Notes under the pieces: model-generated
The model's input: only the letters and a program-made list of their open reading frames with translations
Databases searched by the model: none
What the model was told of the DNA's origin: nothing
Assembly: GCA_944385055.1 (NCBI GenBank)
Contig: CALWVT010000002.1
Coordinates: 1 to 64,000 of the forward strand
Direction of reading: 5' to 3'
Origin: an uncultured Clostridia bacterium
GTDB lineage: Bacteria; Bacillota; Clostridia; Oscillospirales; Acutalibacteraceae
DNA length: 64,000 nt
Translations under genes and position numbers: made by a program
Part shown: positions 46,908-55,757 of the stretch, piece by piece
Numbering within the stretch: the stretch's first letter is position 1
Layout of the letters: each line of letters starts with the position of its first letter

Positions 46908-48182
46908 TTGCGTGAAGCAAAATCCCGCTGGGCCCAATTGGACACAGCGGCCAAAATCTTCCCGTGCACGAGCGGCCGCCGCGACACGAAAGTGTTCCGC
47001 TTCGTCTGTGAATTAAATGAACCCGTCGACCCCGCGCTTTTGCAGGCCGCGGTCGAGGAGACGGTCGATTTCTTCCCGGGATTCCGCATGGTCTTAAAGC
47101 GCGGGCTTTTCTGGTATTATCTGGAGGACAGCGCCCTGCAGGCGGCCGTGCAGCCGGATACACGCCCGCCGTGCAGCCCGCTTTACGACAAGGAGGTCAC
47201 GGGCCTTCTGTTTTCGGTCACGTGGTACAGCCGCTGCATCAACCTCGAAGTCTACCACGCGATTTCCGACGGCACCGGTGCGATGCACTTTCTGCGCATG
47301 CTCGTGTTCTGCTATTTGAAAAAAAGCCACCCGGAGGCGCTCGCGGATTTGCCCCAGCTCGATTACGACGCGAGCCTGCCGCAGAGCATGGACGACGGCT
47401 TCGAGCACTACGCGACGGCCGAACACAAGAAAAAGCCGCCGAAGCTCCCGCCGGCGTACCATCTGCGCGGCAGCCGCACGCCGGATTTCGCGCTTTCGGT
47501 CGTCGTGGGGGCGGCGCCCGTGGAGGCGCTGCTCGCGATCAGCCGCGCCCACAACGCGAGCCTGACCGCGTTTCTGTGCGCGCTGTTTATCCATTGCATC
47601 GGGGCGCGCATGCAGGCGCGCGACTATGCGCAGCCCGTCACGCTCGCCGTGCCGATCAATCTGCGAAACCACTTCGAAAGCGCGAGCGCGCGCAACTTCT
47701 TCGGGGTCATGGATGTCTCCTATTCGTTTTCCCAGGGCGGCCGCTCGCTCGAAGAGATTTTAAAGGCCGTACAGGAACAGTTCCAAACGGGGTTAACCCC
47801 CGACCAGATGCAGCGGCGCGTCAACCAGTATATCGGTTTAATCCGCAACCCGTTTGCGCGCATCACCCCGCTGCCCTTAAAGGACCTCGCGATGAAGCTC
47901 GGCTACCGCGCGAACAGCCGCCGCGAAACCGGCGCGCTCTCGAATATCGGCATCGTCCATATGCCCGAAGCCCTTGCGGAGTATATCCGCCAGTTCTCGA
48001 TCTTCGTCAGCACCGAAAAGCTCCAGCTGTGCACGGTCACGTACAACGGCCGCATCACGATGGGGTTTTCGAGCGCATTTCAGGATATGGAAGTGCAGAA
48101 GGACTTTTTCCGCGCACTGACGCGCCTCGGCGTGCCGGTGGAAATCGATACGAACCTGCAGGAAGGGGAGGGGCGTCCGTGA
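46908..48182 (+). CDS. Alcohol-acetyltransferase/condensation-superfamily acyltransferase
   Basis: 424 residues. The catalytic HxxxDG motif is H-A-I-S-D-G in YHAISDGTGAMHFLRM, and a second-domain pattern near PINLRNHFES is typical of the CoA-dependent acyltransferase/condensation fold. Acyl donor and acceptor unknown. Start is TTG 46908, with AAAGGAGG 8 nt upstream. Its stop overlaps the GTG start of the DUF6320 gene. Confidence 0.78.
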   Translation: MREAKSRWAQLDTAAKIFPCTSGRRDTKVFRFVCELNEPVDPALLQAAVEETVDFFPGFRMVLKRGLFWYYLEDSALQAAVQPDTRPPCSPLYDKEVTGLLFSVTWYSRCINLEVYHAISDGTGAMHFLRMLVFCYLKKSHPEALADLPQLDYDASLPQSMDDGFEHYATAEHKKKPPKLPPAYHLRGSRTPDFALSVVVGAAPVEALLAISRAHNASLTAFLCALFIHCIGARMQARDYAQPVTLAVPINLRNHFESASARNFFGVMDVSYSFSQGGRSLEEILKAVQEQFQTGLTPDQMQRRVNQYIGLIRNPFARITPLPLKDLAMKLGYRANSRRETGALSNIGIVHMPEALAEYIRQFSIFVSTEKLQLCTVTYNGRITMGFSSAFQDMEVQKDFFRALTRLGVPVEIDTNLQEGEGRP

Positions 48183-48835
48183 AATACTGCGAAAACTGTA
48201 AAATTTCTGTCCGCGGCACCTACAGCCACTGCCCGCTGTGCAACGCCGTCTTGACCGGCGAGGCGGAGGAAAGCGCGTTCCCCGCGCTCGAAAGCCACCA
48301 CAAGCGCCGCAAGCTCTGGCTGTCGATTCTCGCACTCGCGAGCGTGGCGGGCTGCGTCGTGTGCGGGACCATCAATTTCCTTTTACAGGGCATGCCGTGG
48401 AGCTTATTCGTCTTTGCCGGCGTCGCCTGCTTCTGGCTGACATTCAGCCTTGCCATCTATAAAGGCCGCAACATCCCGAAAACGCTCGTGTGGGAGGTCT
48501 TCCTCGTCAGCGCCTTGGCGGTCGTCTGGGACCTCGGCACCGGCTGGCACGCGTGGAGCATCGAATACGTGCTGCCGATTGTGTGCATGGGCGTTATGGT
48601 CACGCTGTCGATTTTCGCGCGGCTGTACCGCGTGCCGTCGGGCAGCTTCATCGTGTATATCTGCCTGGACGCTTTATTGGGGATTGTGCAGCTCGTGCTG
48701 CTTTTCACGGGCCTCGTCGAAGTGCCGCTGCCGAGCTTATTGAGCATCGGGCTGTGCGTCGTGACGCTCGCGGCGCTGTTTCTGTTCCGCGGGCGCAACG
48801 CCAAAGAGGAATTGCGCCGCCGCCTCCATTTATAA
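48179..48835 (+). CDS. DUF6320 zinc-ribbon membrane protein
   Basis: 218 residues: N-terminal zinc ribbon (YCENCKISVRGTYSHCPLC), then about six membrane helices. Matches the DUF6320 type that is coded beside acyltransferases of the preceding family. GTG 48179 overlaps the upstream TGA (GTGA) and has AGGGGAGGGG close by. Function unknown; probably a membrane partner of the acyltransferase. Confidence 0.78.
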   Translation: MKYCENCKISVRGTYSHCPLCNAVLTGEAEESAFPALESHHKRRKLWLSILALASVAGCVVCGTINFLLQGMPWSLFVFAGVACFWLTFSLAIYKGRNIPKTLVWEVFLVSALAVVWDLGTGWHAWSIEYVLPIVCMGVMVTLSIFARLYRVPSGSFIVYICLDALLGIVQLVLLFTGLVEVPLPSLLSIGLCVVTLAALFLFRGRNAKEELRRRLHL

Positions 48836-48950
48836 AGATTTTTATAAATCTTATCAATCTTTAAACTTTGATGGATGCCTGACGGGGCCGCGCTTAAAAC
48901 CCCCCGGCGGATGCGGGGCACGCACAACAGAAGGATCGGAGTACGAAGGT

Positions 48951-49706
48951 ATGGATTATAACGAGCTTGCCAAAGTGGGCGCCGAACTCGGCAGCCTGTT
49001 GATTCAATACGGCGCGGAGATCTACCGCGCGGAGGAGAGCATGGTGCGGCTGTTCGCCGCGTACGGCGCGCAGGAAAGCCAGGTCTTTGCGCTGACCACC
49101 TGCATCAATGTCACGGTCTTTAAACCCGGCGGGGAGCCCGTCACGCGCATCAGCCGCGTGCAGATCCGCACGTTTGACCTCGATAAGATCGACCGCCTCA
49201 ACGACCTGTGCCGCCGCGCCTGCGCGCAGTATATCCCGCTGTGGCGCCTCGAGCGCGCGTTAAAGCGCATCGAAATGGGGAAAGTCTTCAGCCGCCCCCT
49301 GCAGGCGGCGGGCCTTGCGGGCGTCGCGTTCGCGTTCGCGCTGTTTTTCGGCGGGGGGCTCGAGGAGGCGGCCGTCAGCGGCCTGACGGGCCTCGCCATT
49401 TTCGCAATCCAGGAGCTTTTAAACCCGTTTCGGCCAAACCTGTTCTTCTCGACGCTGCTGCAGAGCCTGTGCATCGGCGTGCTGTGCATCGGCGGGTCGT
49501 ACCTTCTGCCGGGCTTCCAGCGCGACATCGCGATCATCGGCGCCGTGATGAACCTCGTGCCGGGCATCGCAATCACGAGCTTTATCCGCGACCTGTTGTC
49601 CGGCGATTACCTGTCGGGCGCGCTGCGGTTTATGGAGAGCATGATCGTCGCGGGCGCGATTGCGCTGGGCGTCGGCATCGTGCTGTTTTTGACGCAGCTT
49701 TTTTAA
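48951..49706 (+). CDS. Threonine/serine exporter, ThrE N-terminal half (DUF1212)
   Basis: 251 residues: soluble N-terminal domain (LGSLLIQYGAEIYRAEESM, ALTTCINVTVF) followed by five helices. In Firmicutes ThrE is split into this subunit and the smaller DUF3815 subunit, which follows at 49729. Predicted proton-coupled Thr/Ser exporter. Confidence 0.9.
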   Translation: MDYNELAKVGAELGSLLIQYGAEIYRAEESMVRLFAAYGAQESQVFALTTCINVTVFKPGGEPVTRISRVQIRTFDLDKIDRLNDLCRRACAQYIPLWRLERALKRIEMGKVFSRPLQAAGLAGVAFAFALFFGGGLEEAAVSGLTGLAIFAIQELLNPFRPNLFFSTLLQSLCIGVLCIGGSYLLPGFQRDIAIIGAVMNLVPGIAITSFIRDLLSGDYLSGALRFMESMIVAGAIALGVGIVLFLTQLF

Positions 49707-49728
49707 AGGGAGGCGCTGTTTAGAAACG

Positions 49729-50181
49729 ATGGATATTTTCCTGCCCTGCCTTTACAGCTTCGCGGCCTGCTTGGGGTACTGCCTGCGCGTCAACCTGCGC
49801 GGGCGCAAAATGGTGCTCGCAAGCCTCGGCGGCGCAATCGGCTGGCTTTTTTACCTGCTCTTTTCGTTTACGGGGTACGAGCTTCTGCAATACTTCGCGG
49901 GCAGCGTCGCGATCACCGTCTATGCGGAGGTGATGGCGCGCGTCAATAAGACGCCGGTCACGGGTTTTCTGCTCGTCTCCATGCTGCCGATGGTCCCCGG
50001 CGGCGGCATCTACCACACGATGGAGTACGCCGTCTTGGGCGACATCGACGCGTTCATCCGCACGGGGCTTTATACGTTCGCAATCGCCGCGGCGCTCGCC
50101 ATCGGGATGCTCGTCGTGTCGAGCCCGGTGCGCCTTGTACGCAACTGGAAAAACCGCAAGGAAGGCATCCGCCTCCCGTAG
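49729..50181 (+). CDS. Threonine/serine exporter, ThrE C-terminal half (DUF3815)
   Basis: 150 residues, four to five helices (GCLRVNLRGRKMVLASLGGAIG-type region near residues 14-35, PMVPGGGIYHTMEY). Forms the exporter with the gene 22 bp upstream. The ribosome site GGGAGG is about 15 nt from ATG 49729, unusually far; no better in-frame start exists because TAG lies just upstream. Confidence 0.88.
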   Translation: MDIFLPCLYSFAACLGYCLRVNLRGRKMVLASLGGAIGWLFYLLFSFTGYELLQYFAGSVAITVYAEVMARVNKTPVTGFLLVSMLPMVPGGGIYHTMEYAVLGDIDAFIRTGLYTFAIAAALAIGMLVVSSPVRLVRNWKNRKEGIRLP

Positions 50182-50218
50182 CGGGGCGCCAAGGCCGCGC
50201 ATCCGCGCCAAAGCCGTA

Positions 50219-50247
50219 TTGACAGCGTTTATACGGTGTATTATAAT
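50219..50247 (+). promoter_or_regulatory. Promoter and operator of relB-yoeB
   Basis: TTGACA (50219-50224), 17 bp, TATAAT (50242-50247). The spacer carries ATAC-GGT-GTAT, a dyad suited to RelB autorepression. Confidence 0.82.
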
Positions 50248-50270
50248 ATGGGCGAAAGGAGGGAATCCTC

Positions 50271-50528
50271 ATGGCACAAACCATTGTCAGCGTCCGCATG
50301 GACGATTCCCTGAAGCAAGAGTTTGACGAGGTCTGCAAGGAACTTGGACTTACCATGACGACTGCCATCACGATGCTCGCCAAGAAAATGACCCGCGAGA
50401 AGCGCCTGCCGTTTGATGTCTCGATAGACCCCTTCTACTCCGATGAGAACATGGCGCGATTGAGAAAGTCCATTGCGCAGATGGAATCCACAGGCGGCAC
50501 CATTCATGAGGTACCTTTGGATGATTAA
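50271..50528 (+). CDS. relB: RelB/DinJ-family antitoxin
   Basis: 85 residues, ribbon-helix-helix N terminus (TIVSVRMDDSLKQEFDEVCKEL region) and an acidic tail. AAAGGAGGG precedes ATG 50271. The gene overlaps yoeB by 8 bp, the usual order antitoxin then toxin. Confidence 0.9.
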   Translation: MAQTIVSVRMDDSLKQEFDEVCKELGLTMTTAITMLAKKMTREKRLPFDVSIDPFYSDENMARLRKSIAQMESTGGTIHEVPLDD

Positions 50529-50784
50529 GGCATGGACAGATGAGGCGTGGGAGGATTTCGAGTATTGGACCAAGCAGGACCGCAAGACGCTTAAGCGAAT
50601 CCTGCAGCTGCTCAGGGACATCGACCGAAACGGTTATGAGGGAATCGGAAAACCGGAGCGGCTGAGAGGAGATCTGTCGGCCTATTGGAGCAGAAGGATA
50701 GACGATGCGAACCGGATTGTTTATCGAATCGAGAATGACGTCATAAAGATCGTTCAGTGCGGCTCTCATTATCGGGATAAATGA
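50521..50784 (+). CDS. yoeB: YoeB/Txe-family mRNA-interferase toxin
   Basis: 87 residues, RelE-superfamily fold: KAWTDEAWEDFEYWTKQDRK, GKPERLRGDLSAYWSRRID, NRIVYRI and the C-terminal catalytic HY in CGSHYRDK. YoeB cleaves mRNA at the ribosome A site; RelB neutralises it. The only complete toxin-antitoxin pair in the window. Start ATG 50521 lies inside the antitoxin end. Confidence 0.92.
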   Translation: MIKAWTDEAWEDFEYWTKQDRKTLKRILQLLRDIDRNGYEGIGKPERLRGDLSAYWSRRIDDANRIVYRIENDVIKIVQCGSHYRDK

Positions 50785-50822
50785 CGAAGGATGCATCCAG
50801 TGAATCATAGGGTATCAAAATC

Positions 50823-50868
50823 AAACGAGGGCAAGCGGAACCGATTCTCCGTTTGCCCTCGTTTTTTC
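50823..50868. terminator. Bidirectional terminator between yoeB and pap
   Basis: 17 bp stem (50823-50839 with 50848-50864, one G-T), loop 8 nt, then T3 more; A-rich left side serves the minus strand. Confidence 0.92.
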
Positions 50869-50905
50869 ATTCTATTTCTATTTCTTTATATTTCTATTTC
50901 TTTCT

Positions 50906-52408
50906 TTATTTCTTCGATTTCAGGCGCTCCTCAATCGCGTCGTTTAAGATTTTCAAGGCCTGCACGCGCGCGTAGCGCTTGTCGTTGCCGCACAGGATGT
51001 GCCACGGCGCAAACGTCGTGGACGTGTAGCGGAACATGTCGTTGACCGAAACCTCATAGTCCGGCCAGCGCTTGCGGTTGCGCCAGTCCTCGTCGGTAAT
51101 CTTCCACTGCTTGCTCGGCGTGTTCTGCCGGTCCTCAAAGCGGCGCAGCTGCTCGTCGGGGTCGATGTGGATCCAGAATTTCACGATGACCGCGCCCCAG
51201 TCGTACAGCTGGCGCTCGAAGTCGTTGATTTCCCGGTACGCGCGCTGCCAGTCCTCCGGCTCGCAGAAGCCCTCAATGCGCTCGACCATCACGCGGCCGT
51301 ACCACGAGCGGTCGAAAATCGCCACGTGCCCGGATTTCGGCAGCTTGCGCCAGAAGCGCCACAGGTAATGCCGGTTTTTCTCCTCGCGGCTCGGCGACGC
51401 AATCGGCACCACCTCGTACCCGCGCGGGTCGAGCGCGTCGGCCACGCGCCGGATGTTGCCGCCCTTGCCGGCCGCGTCCCAGCCCTCGTACACGACGATG
51501 ACCGGCACCTTCTTGCGGTAAATCGTGTTGTGCAGGCGCGACAGGCGCTCCTGCTCCTTTTTCAGCTGCTTTTTGTACTTTTCCGGATCGAGCTTCTTCG
51601 AGAGGTCGACGTCCTTTAACAGCGGCATCTTCACAAACGGGTAGTCGCCCGGCAGGATCACGTTCGACGCCGCCTTCGGCGCCGCGTGCTGCTCGCGCCG
51701 CAGCTGCAAAGCGTTTCGCACCATCTCGTCGACGATGCGGAACACCTCAATCGTGCGCAGGTTGTCGTCCATGCCCGAAATCACGTGCCACGGCGCCCAC
51801 GACGTGTTCGTAAATTCCAGCATCTCGTCAAAAATGCGGCTGTAGCGGTCGTATTGCCGGCAGCGGCGCCAGTCGTCGGGCGTCACGCGCCACTCGGTGT
51901 TCTTGTCGCCGTCGAGCTTTTCTAAGCGCGCCTTCTGCTCCTTCTGCGAGATGTGCAGGAAAAACTTGATGATTAAGTACCCGTTGTCGACTAAGCCCCG
52001 CTCGAAGTTATTGATTTCGTTCATGCGGCGCAGGTTCGTGATGTCGTCGATCTCCTTCTCCAGCCGCAGGATGCTCACTTCCTGGTACCACGACCGGTCC
52101 ATCACGGACATCTGCCCGGCTTCCGGCAGCGTGAGCCAGTGGCGCCACATCGTCGGCTCGCGCAGCTCGAGTGCCGTCGGCGGCTGCGTGTTGACAACCG
52201 AATACCAGCGCGGGTCAAAATTGTGGATGAGCTTCGAAATCACGCGCCCTTTCCCCGCGGTGCCCCAGCCCTCAAACAGGATGATGACCGGCAGGCCGAC
52301 CTCTTTCATCGGCATGTCCATCGAGGCTAAGGATTCCTGCAAAGGCTTTAAGGCCTTCTTGTACGCGTCTTTTGACAGGGTTTTCTTTAAGTCCACTTTT
52401 TCCAGCAT
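50906..52408 (-). CDS. pap: Polyphosphate:AMP phosphotransferase (two-domain PPK2)
   Basis: 499 residues, tandem PPK2 domains. Domain 1 (about 1-245): Walker A G47-W-G-T-A-G-K-G54, Walker B DRSWYQE. Domain 2 (about 255-499): GWDAAGKGG and DRSWYGR. Two-domain class II PPK2 enzymes phosphorylate AMP to ADP with polyphosphate; only the second domain has the fully canonical DAAGKGG. Start ATG 52408 with GAGGAAGGG upstream. Single gene, 3' end at the shared terminator. Confidence 0.92.
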   Translation of the reverse strand: MLEKVDLKKTLSKDAYKKALKPLQESLASMDMPMKEVGLPVIILFEGWGTAGKGRVISKLIHNFDPRWYSVVNTQPPTALELREPTMWRHWLTLPEAGQMSVMDRSWYQEVSILRLEKEIDDITNLRRMNEINNFERGLVDNGYLIIKFFLHISQKEQKARLEKLDGDKNTEWRVTPDDWRRCRQYDRYSRIFDEMLEFTNTSWAPWHVISGMDDNLRTIEVFRIVDEMVRNALQLRREQHAAPKAASNVILPGDYPFVKMPLLKDVDLSKKLDPEKYKKQLKKEQERLSRLHNTIYRKKVPVIVVYEGWDAAGKGGNIRRVADALDPRGYEVVPIASPSREEKNRHYLWRFWRKLPKSGHVAIFDRSWYGRVMVERIEGFCEPEDWQRAYREINDFERQLYDWGAVIVKFWIHIDPDEQLRRFEDRQNTPSKQWKITDEDWRNRKRWPDYEVSVNDMFRYTSTTFAPWHILCGNDKRYARVQALKILNDAIEERLKSKK

Positions 52409-52555
52409 AACATGGCCCTTCCTCATAAAAAGTTTTGCACTTTTACGCACTCTTTTTAAGATAGTATACACGAAACCAGAAAAATTACAAGGCTTTTGCC
52501 GCAGAAATTTCCGCCGGCGCGGGATTTTCCCGGCGAGAAACTGGAAAATCCGGTG

Positions 52556-52613
52556 TTGACACCGTGTCAGAATGGTGGTATCTTAAAATCGGAAAGAAAC
52601 TGACATCGTGTCA
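52556..52613 (+). promoter_or_regulatory. Promoter with two TetR-type operators
   Basis: TTGACA (52556-52561), 17 bp, TATCTT (52579-52584). Operator 1, TGACAC-C-GTGTCA (52557-52569), is a perfect palindrome overlapping the -35. Operator 2, TGACATCGTGTCA (52601-52613), has one mismatch and lies past the -10, 44 bp further on. Most likely bound by the TetR protein at 53638. Confidence 0.85.
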
Positions 52614-52686
52614 GAATGCAGAAATGTTGAAGGTTCTAGGCTTTGTAAACGATCTGAAAAACCCGAACAGGAGGTTTCTAAAAACG

Positions 52687-53577
52687 ATGAAAGCAAAGGT
52701 CTATTTTATGCGGGAAATCACGCCCGAAAACGTCGTGCGGCTCTACCACGCGCTCGGGGTTTCGCTTCCCGGCCGCGTTGCGGTCAAGGTGCACACGGGC
52801 GAAAAGGGCAACCAGAACTTTTTGCGCCCCGAATTCTGGCGCCCGATGGTCGAGGAGGTCCACGGCACGGTCGTCGAGTGCAACACCGCCTACGGCGACG
52901 CGGCCGGCGGCGTGCGCGACCACACCGAATCGCACAGAAAGCTCCTCGAGGAGCACGGCTGGACGAAGTATTTCGACGTCGACCTGATGGATGCCGAGGG
53001 GCCGGACGCCGTCTTTCCAATCCCGAACGGCAAAATCCTCAAGGAAAACCGCGTCGGCCGCCATTTGTTAAATTACGACTCCATGCTCGTGCTCGCGCAC
53101 TTTAAGGGCCACCCGATGGGCGGCTACGGCGGCGCGCTCAAGCAGCTCGCGATCGGCTGCGCGTCCCGCGCGGGCAAGGCCTTGATCCACTCCGCCGGCA
53201 AGACGGACGACCGCTTCAAAACGTGGCAGCAGCACGCGAGTAGCGTCGTCTTCCCCGAGGCGATGGCCGACGCCGCCTCGAGCATCGTTGCGCATTTTCA
53301 GGGGAAAATCGCGTATATCAATGTCATGAAAAACCTCTCCGTCGACTGCGACTGCTGCGAGGTCGCCGAGGACCCCTGCATGCAGGATATCGGCATGCTC
53401 GCGTCGTTAGATCCCGTTGCGATCGACCAAGCCTGCATGGACCTGATCGTCCATTCCGATGACCCGGGCCGCGATCATTTCCTCGAGCGCGTCAACAGCC
53501 GCAACGGCATCCACACGATCGAGGCCGCCGCGGACCTCGGCTTCGGCACCCGCGGCTACGAGCGCATCGACCTGTAA
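52687..53577 (+). CDS. DUF362-domain protein
   Basis: 296 residues. DUF362 pattern: VAVKVHTGEKGNQNFLRPE, AHFKGHPMGGYGGALKQLAIG, and a C-terminal cysteine group VDCDCC...DPCMQDIG. Family members are thought to bind iron-sulfur clusters; no separate ferredoxin domain is present here. Start ATG 52687 with AGGAGG 11 nt upstream. Co-transcribed with the TetR gene 60 bp downstream under two operators. Confidence 0.86.
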   Translation: MKAKVYFMREITPENVVRLYHALGVSLPGRVAVKVHTGEKGNQNFLRPEFWRPMVEEVHGTVVECNTAYGDAAGGVRDHTESHRKLLEEHGWTKYFDVDLMDAEGPDAVFPIPNGKILKENRVGRHLLNYDSMLVLAHFKGHPMGGYGGALKQLAIGCASRAGKALIHSAGKTDDRFKTWQQHASSVVFPEAMADAASSIVAHFQGKIAYINVMKNLSVDCDCCEVAEDPCMQDIGMLASLDPVAIDQACMDLIVHSDDPGRDHFLERVNSRNGIHTIEAAADLGFGTRGYERIDL

Positions 53578-53637
53578 GCCGGCGCTTTCAAAAAAGCCAG
53601 CAAGGGGCCCTGCCCCAAACCGGAAAGGAGGGGGCCC

Positions 53638-54285
53638 ATGCCAAAAGGCTCCGAAGAATGGACAAGCCGCCGCAAAGCGGAAATCCTCCATGCCTGCGCG
53701 GCGCTTTACGAGACGAAGGATTTTCGGGATATCACGTTAAAGGACATCGGCGAGAAGACCTCGATGACCCGCACGTCGATTTATAATTATTTCCGGACGA
53801 AACAGGAAATTTTCCTGGCCCTTTTGCAAAACGAGTACGAGGCGTGGATCGCGGACCTGCAGGCGATTCGCTGTGAAAACGAGGCGATGACGGCCGAGTC
53901 GTTCGCTTCCGCCCTCGCGCGTTCGCTCGAGAAGCGCCGGCTCTTTTTAAAGATTTTGGCGATGAACCACTACGATTTAGAGGACAGCAGCCGCCCGGAA
54001 AACCTCGTCGCGTTTAAAAGGGTCTACGCCGCCTCGATGCGGGCCGTCGCCGCGTGCTTAGAGAAGTTTTTCCCGCGCATGACGGCCGACGGCCGGCAGG
54101 GTTTTCTCTATGCGTTTTTCCCGTTCCTATTTGGCGTCTACCCCTACACGACGGTCAGCGACAAGCAGCGCCGGGCGATGGAGGAGGCGCACGCAAACTA
54201 CGTGTTCCTCTCGATTTATGAGATCACAAGGTCCATGGCCCTGCACCTTTTGCACGGCCTCGAGGCAGAAGCCGAAACGCCCTAA
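53638..54285 (+). CDS. TetR/AcrR-family regulator
   Basis: 215 residues: N-terminal TetR HTH (ILHACAALYETKDFRDITLK, then SMTRTSIYNYFRTKQEIF) and a helical ligand domain. AAAGGAGGGG precedes ATG 53638. Second gene of the DUF362 operon, whose promoter bears two palindromes of the right size, so autorepression is likely. Inducer unknown. Confidence 0.92.
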   Translation: MPKGSEEWTSRRKAEILHACAALYETKDFRDITLKDIGEKTSMTRTSIYNYFRTKQEIFLALLQNEYEAWIADLQAIRCENEAMTAESFASALARSLEKRRLFLKILAMNHYDLEDSSRPENLVAFKRVYAASMRAVAACLEKFFPRMTADGRQGFLYAFFPFLFGVYPYTTVSDKQRRAMEEAHANYVFLSIYEITRSMALHLLHGLEAEAETP

Positions 54286-54286
54286 T

Positions 54287-54320
54287 GAAAAAGGCTCCCC
54301 GCACAGAGGGAGCTTTTTTT
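54287..54320. terminator. Bidirectional terminator between tetR and the MFS gene
   Basis: GCTCCC (54294-54299) pairs with GGGAGC (54308-54313), flanked by AAAAAG and TTTTTTT. Confidence 0.85.
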
Positions 54321-55500
54321 ACGCCTCTTTTTTGCGGAATAGGAAAAACGAGAGCCCGGCGGCCGCCGTCACAATGCCCCCGCCGATGAGCAAAACCGTC
54401 CGCACGCCGATTTCGTCGGCGAGCAGGCCGAATACGCCCAACGACGTAATCGACAGGATATTCGACAATAGCGAGTTCACGCTGAACACGCGCCCGAGCC
54501 GTTCGGGCGCGGCCGTCGTCTGCACGAGCGTGACGCGCGCGACGGCATAGCCCGCGTTGAAGACGCCGTTGGCCGCCTGGATCAGCATGCCGATTGCGAA
54601 CACGGTGTTCAGCGGGAACAAAAGCAGCGAGAGCCCCAGCCCCAAAAGCGAGACGTTAAACAGCCGCTCGCACGAGACCTTTTCGAGCAGCTTATAAAGC
54701 ACCGCGCTCGCCAGCAGCATCGCGACGCCCTTCGCCGAAAGGATTGCGCCATAGCCCGCCGAATTCTGGTGCATGTAATCGTAGACGTATAAAATTAACA
54801 GCGAGTTGAGCATGCCGGCGGCGAGCCCCACCGCGGCGATCGTGACCGTCACGCTCAAAAGCTTCGGCTGCGCGCGCACGTAGCGCAGCGTCTCGAAAAA
54901 CGTGTCTTTTTGTTCCGGCTCCTTGGAAAGCCGCGACGCCGGTGCCGGCGTCCGGTGATAGGAAAGCCCCAAAAGCAGCAAAGCGGAGAGCAAAAAACTC
55001 GCGCTGTCGATGTAAAAGCAGACCTCCACGGACAAAAACGCGAGCAATACCCCCGAAAGCGAGGGCCCCACCACCATAATCAGCGAGGACATCGAGGAAT
55101 CGATGCTGTTGACGTGCTTTAGCTGCGTCTCCTCCACGAGGAACGGCACAATGCTGTCGCTGCACACGTCCGTAAACGTCGAGACCAGCGACACGAGGAA
55201 CAGAAAAAACAGCATCCCGTCCGGAAACAACGGGATGCAGAACACGAACACGGCGCGCAAGAGGTCGCCGAAAATCAGGATTTTCTTTTGATCGAACCGG
55301 TCGGCCACCTTCCCGGCCAGCGGCGAAAACAGGATGTACGGCAACAATGTCAGAATCGAGACGAAGCTCGTCGAGGACGCGGCGCCCGTCGCCTGCGCCG
55401 CGAGCGTCAGCACCGCAATGCGGTCGATCCAGTTGCCCACGTCCGAAATCATGCGCGCGCCCACAAGGCACACCGTGTTCCGCCTGGTTCGGCTTTTCAC
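54319..55500 (-). CDS. MFS transporter
   Basis: 393 residues, twelve predicted helices, with the MFS loop motif GKVADRFDQKK between helices 2 and 3. Resembles Enterobactin-exporter/MefA-like drug efflux permeases. Start GTG 55500 is chosen because GGAAAGGA lies 10 nt upstream and the protein then has normal length; upstream ATGs would add a polar extension. Possible drug exporter; substrate not predictable. Confidence 0.87.
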   Translation of the reverse strand: MKSRTRRNTVCLVGARMISDVGNWIDRIAVLTLAAQATGAASSTSFVSILTLLPYILFSPLAGKVADRFDQKKILIFGDLLRAVFVFCIPLFPDGMLFFLFLVSLVSTFTDVCSDSIVPFLVEETQLKHVNSIDSSMSSLIMVVGPSLSGVLLAFLSVEVCFYIDSASFLLSALLLLGLSYHRTPAPASRLSKEPEQKDTFFETLRYVRAQPKLLSVTVTIAAVGLAAGMLNSLLILYVYDYMHQNSAGYGAILSAKGVAMLLASAVLYKLLEKVSCERLFNVSLLGLGLSLLLFPLNTVFAIGMLIQAANGVFNAGYAVARVTLVQTTAAPERLGRVFSVNSLLSNILSITSLGVFGLLADEIGVRTVLLIGGGIVTAAAGLSFFLFRKKEA

Positions 55501-55757
55501 AAAAACCGCTTCCTTTCCATTCGATTCCCATTTCTTTTTCATTTCCTTTTCATCGTCAGGCGTCTGCATGTTTTCACAAGCTTTATAAAAGTGAACTTTT
55601 ATTCTATGCCTTTTTTCGATAAAAGTCAACACGCTGCTTTCTATATTTGAGAGCACGCCTGCCTGCGTTTTGCCTGAAACACTCTATATAGATTTTGCGG
55701 AAGCCGTATGGTAAAATGAAAAAAACGCAGCCATGCGTTTTTACGGGAGGCGTTACG

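Noticed and set aside
47171-48178. Long plus-strand frame overlapping the acyltransferase gene
   Set aside because: A shadow of the acyltransferase in another frame; only its last 218 codons, from GTG 48179, are a real gene (DUF6320).
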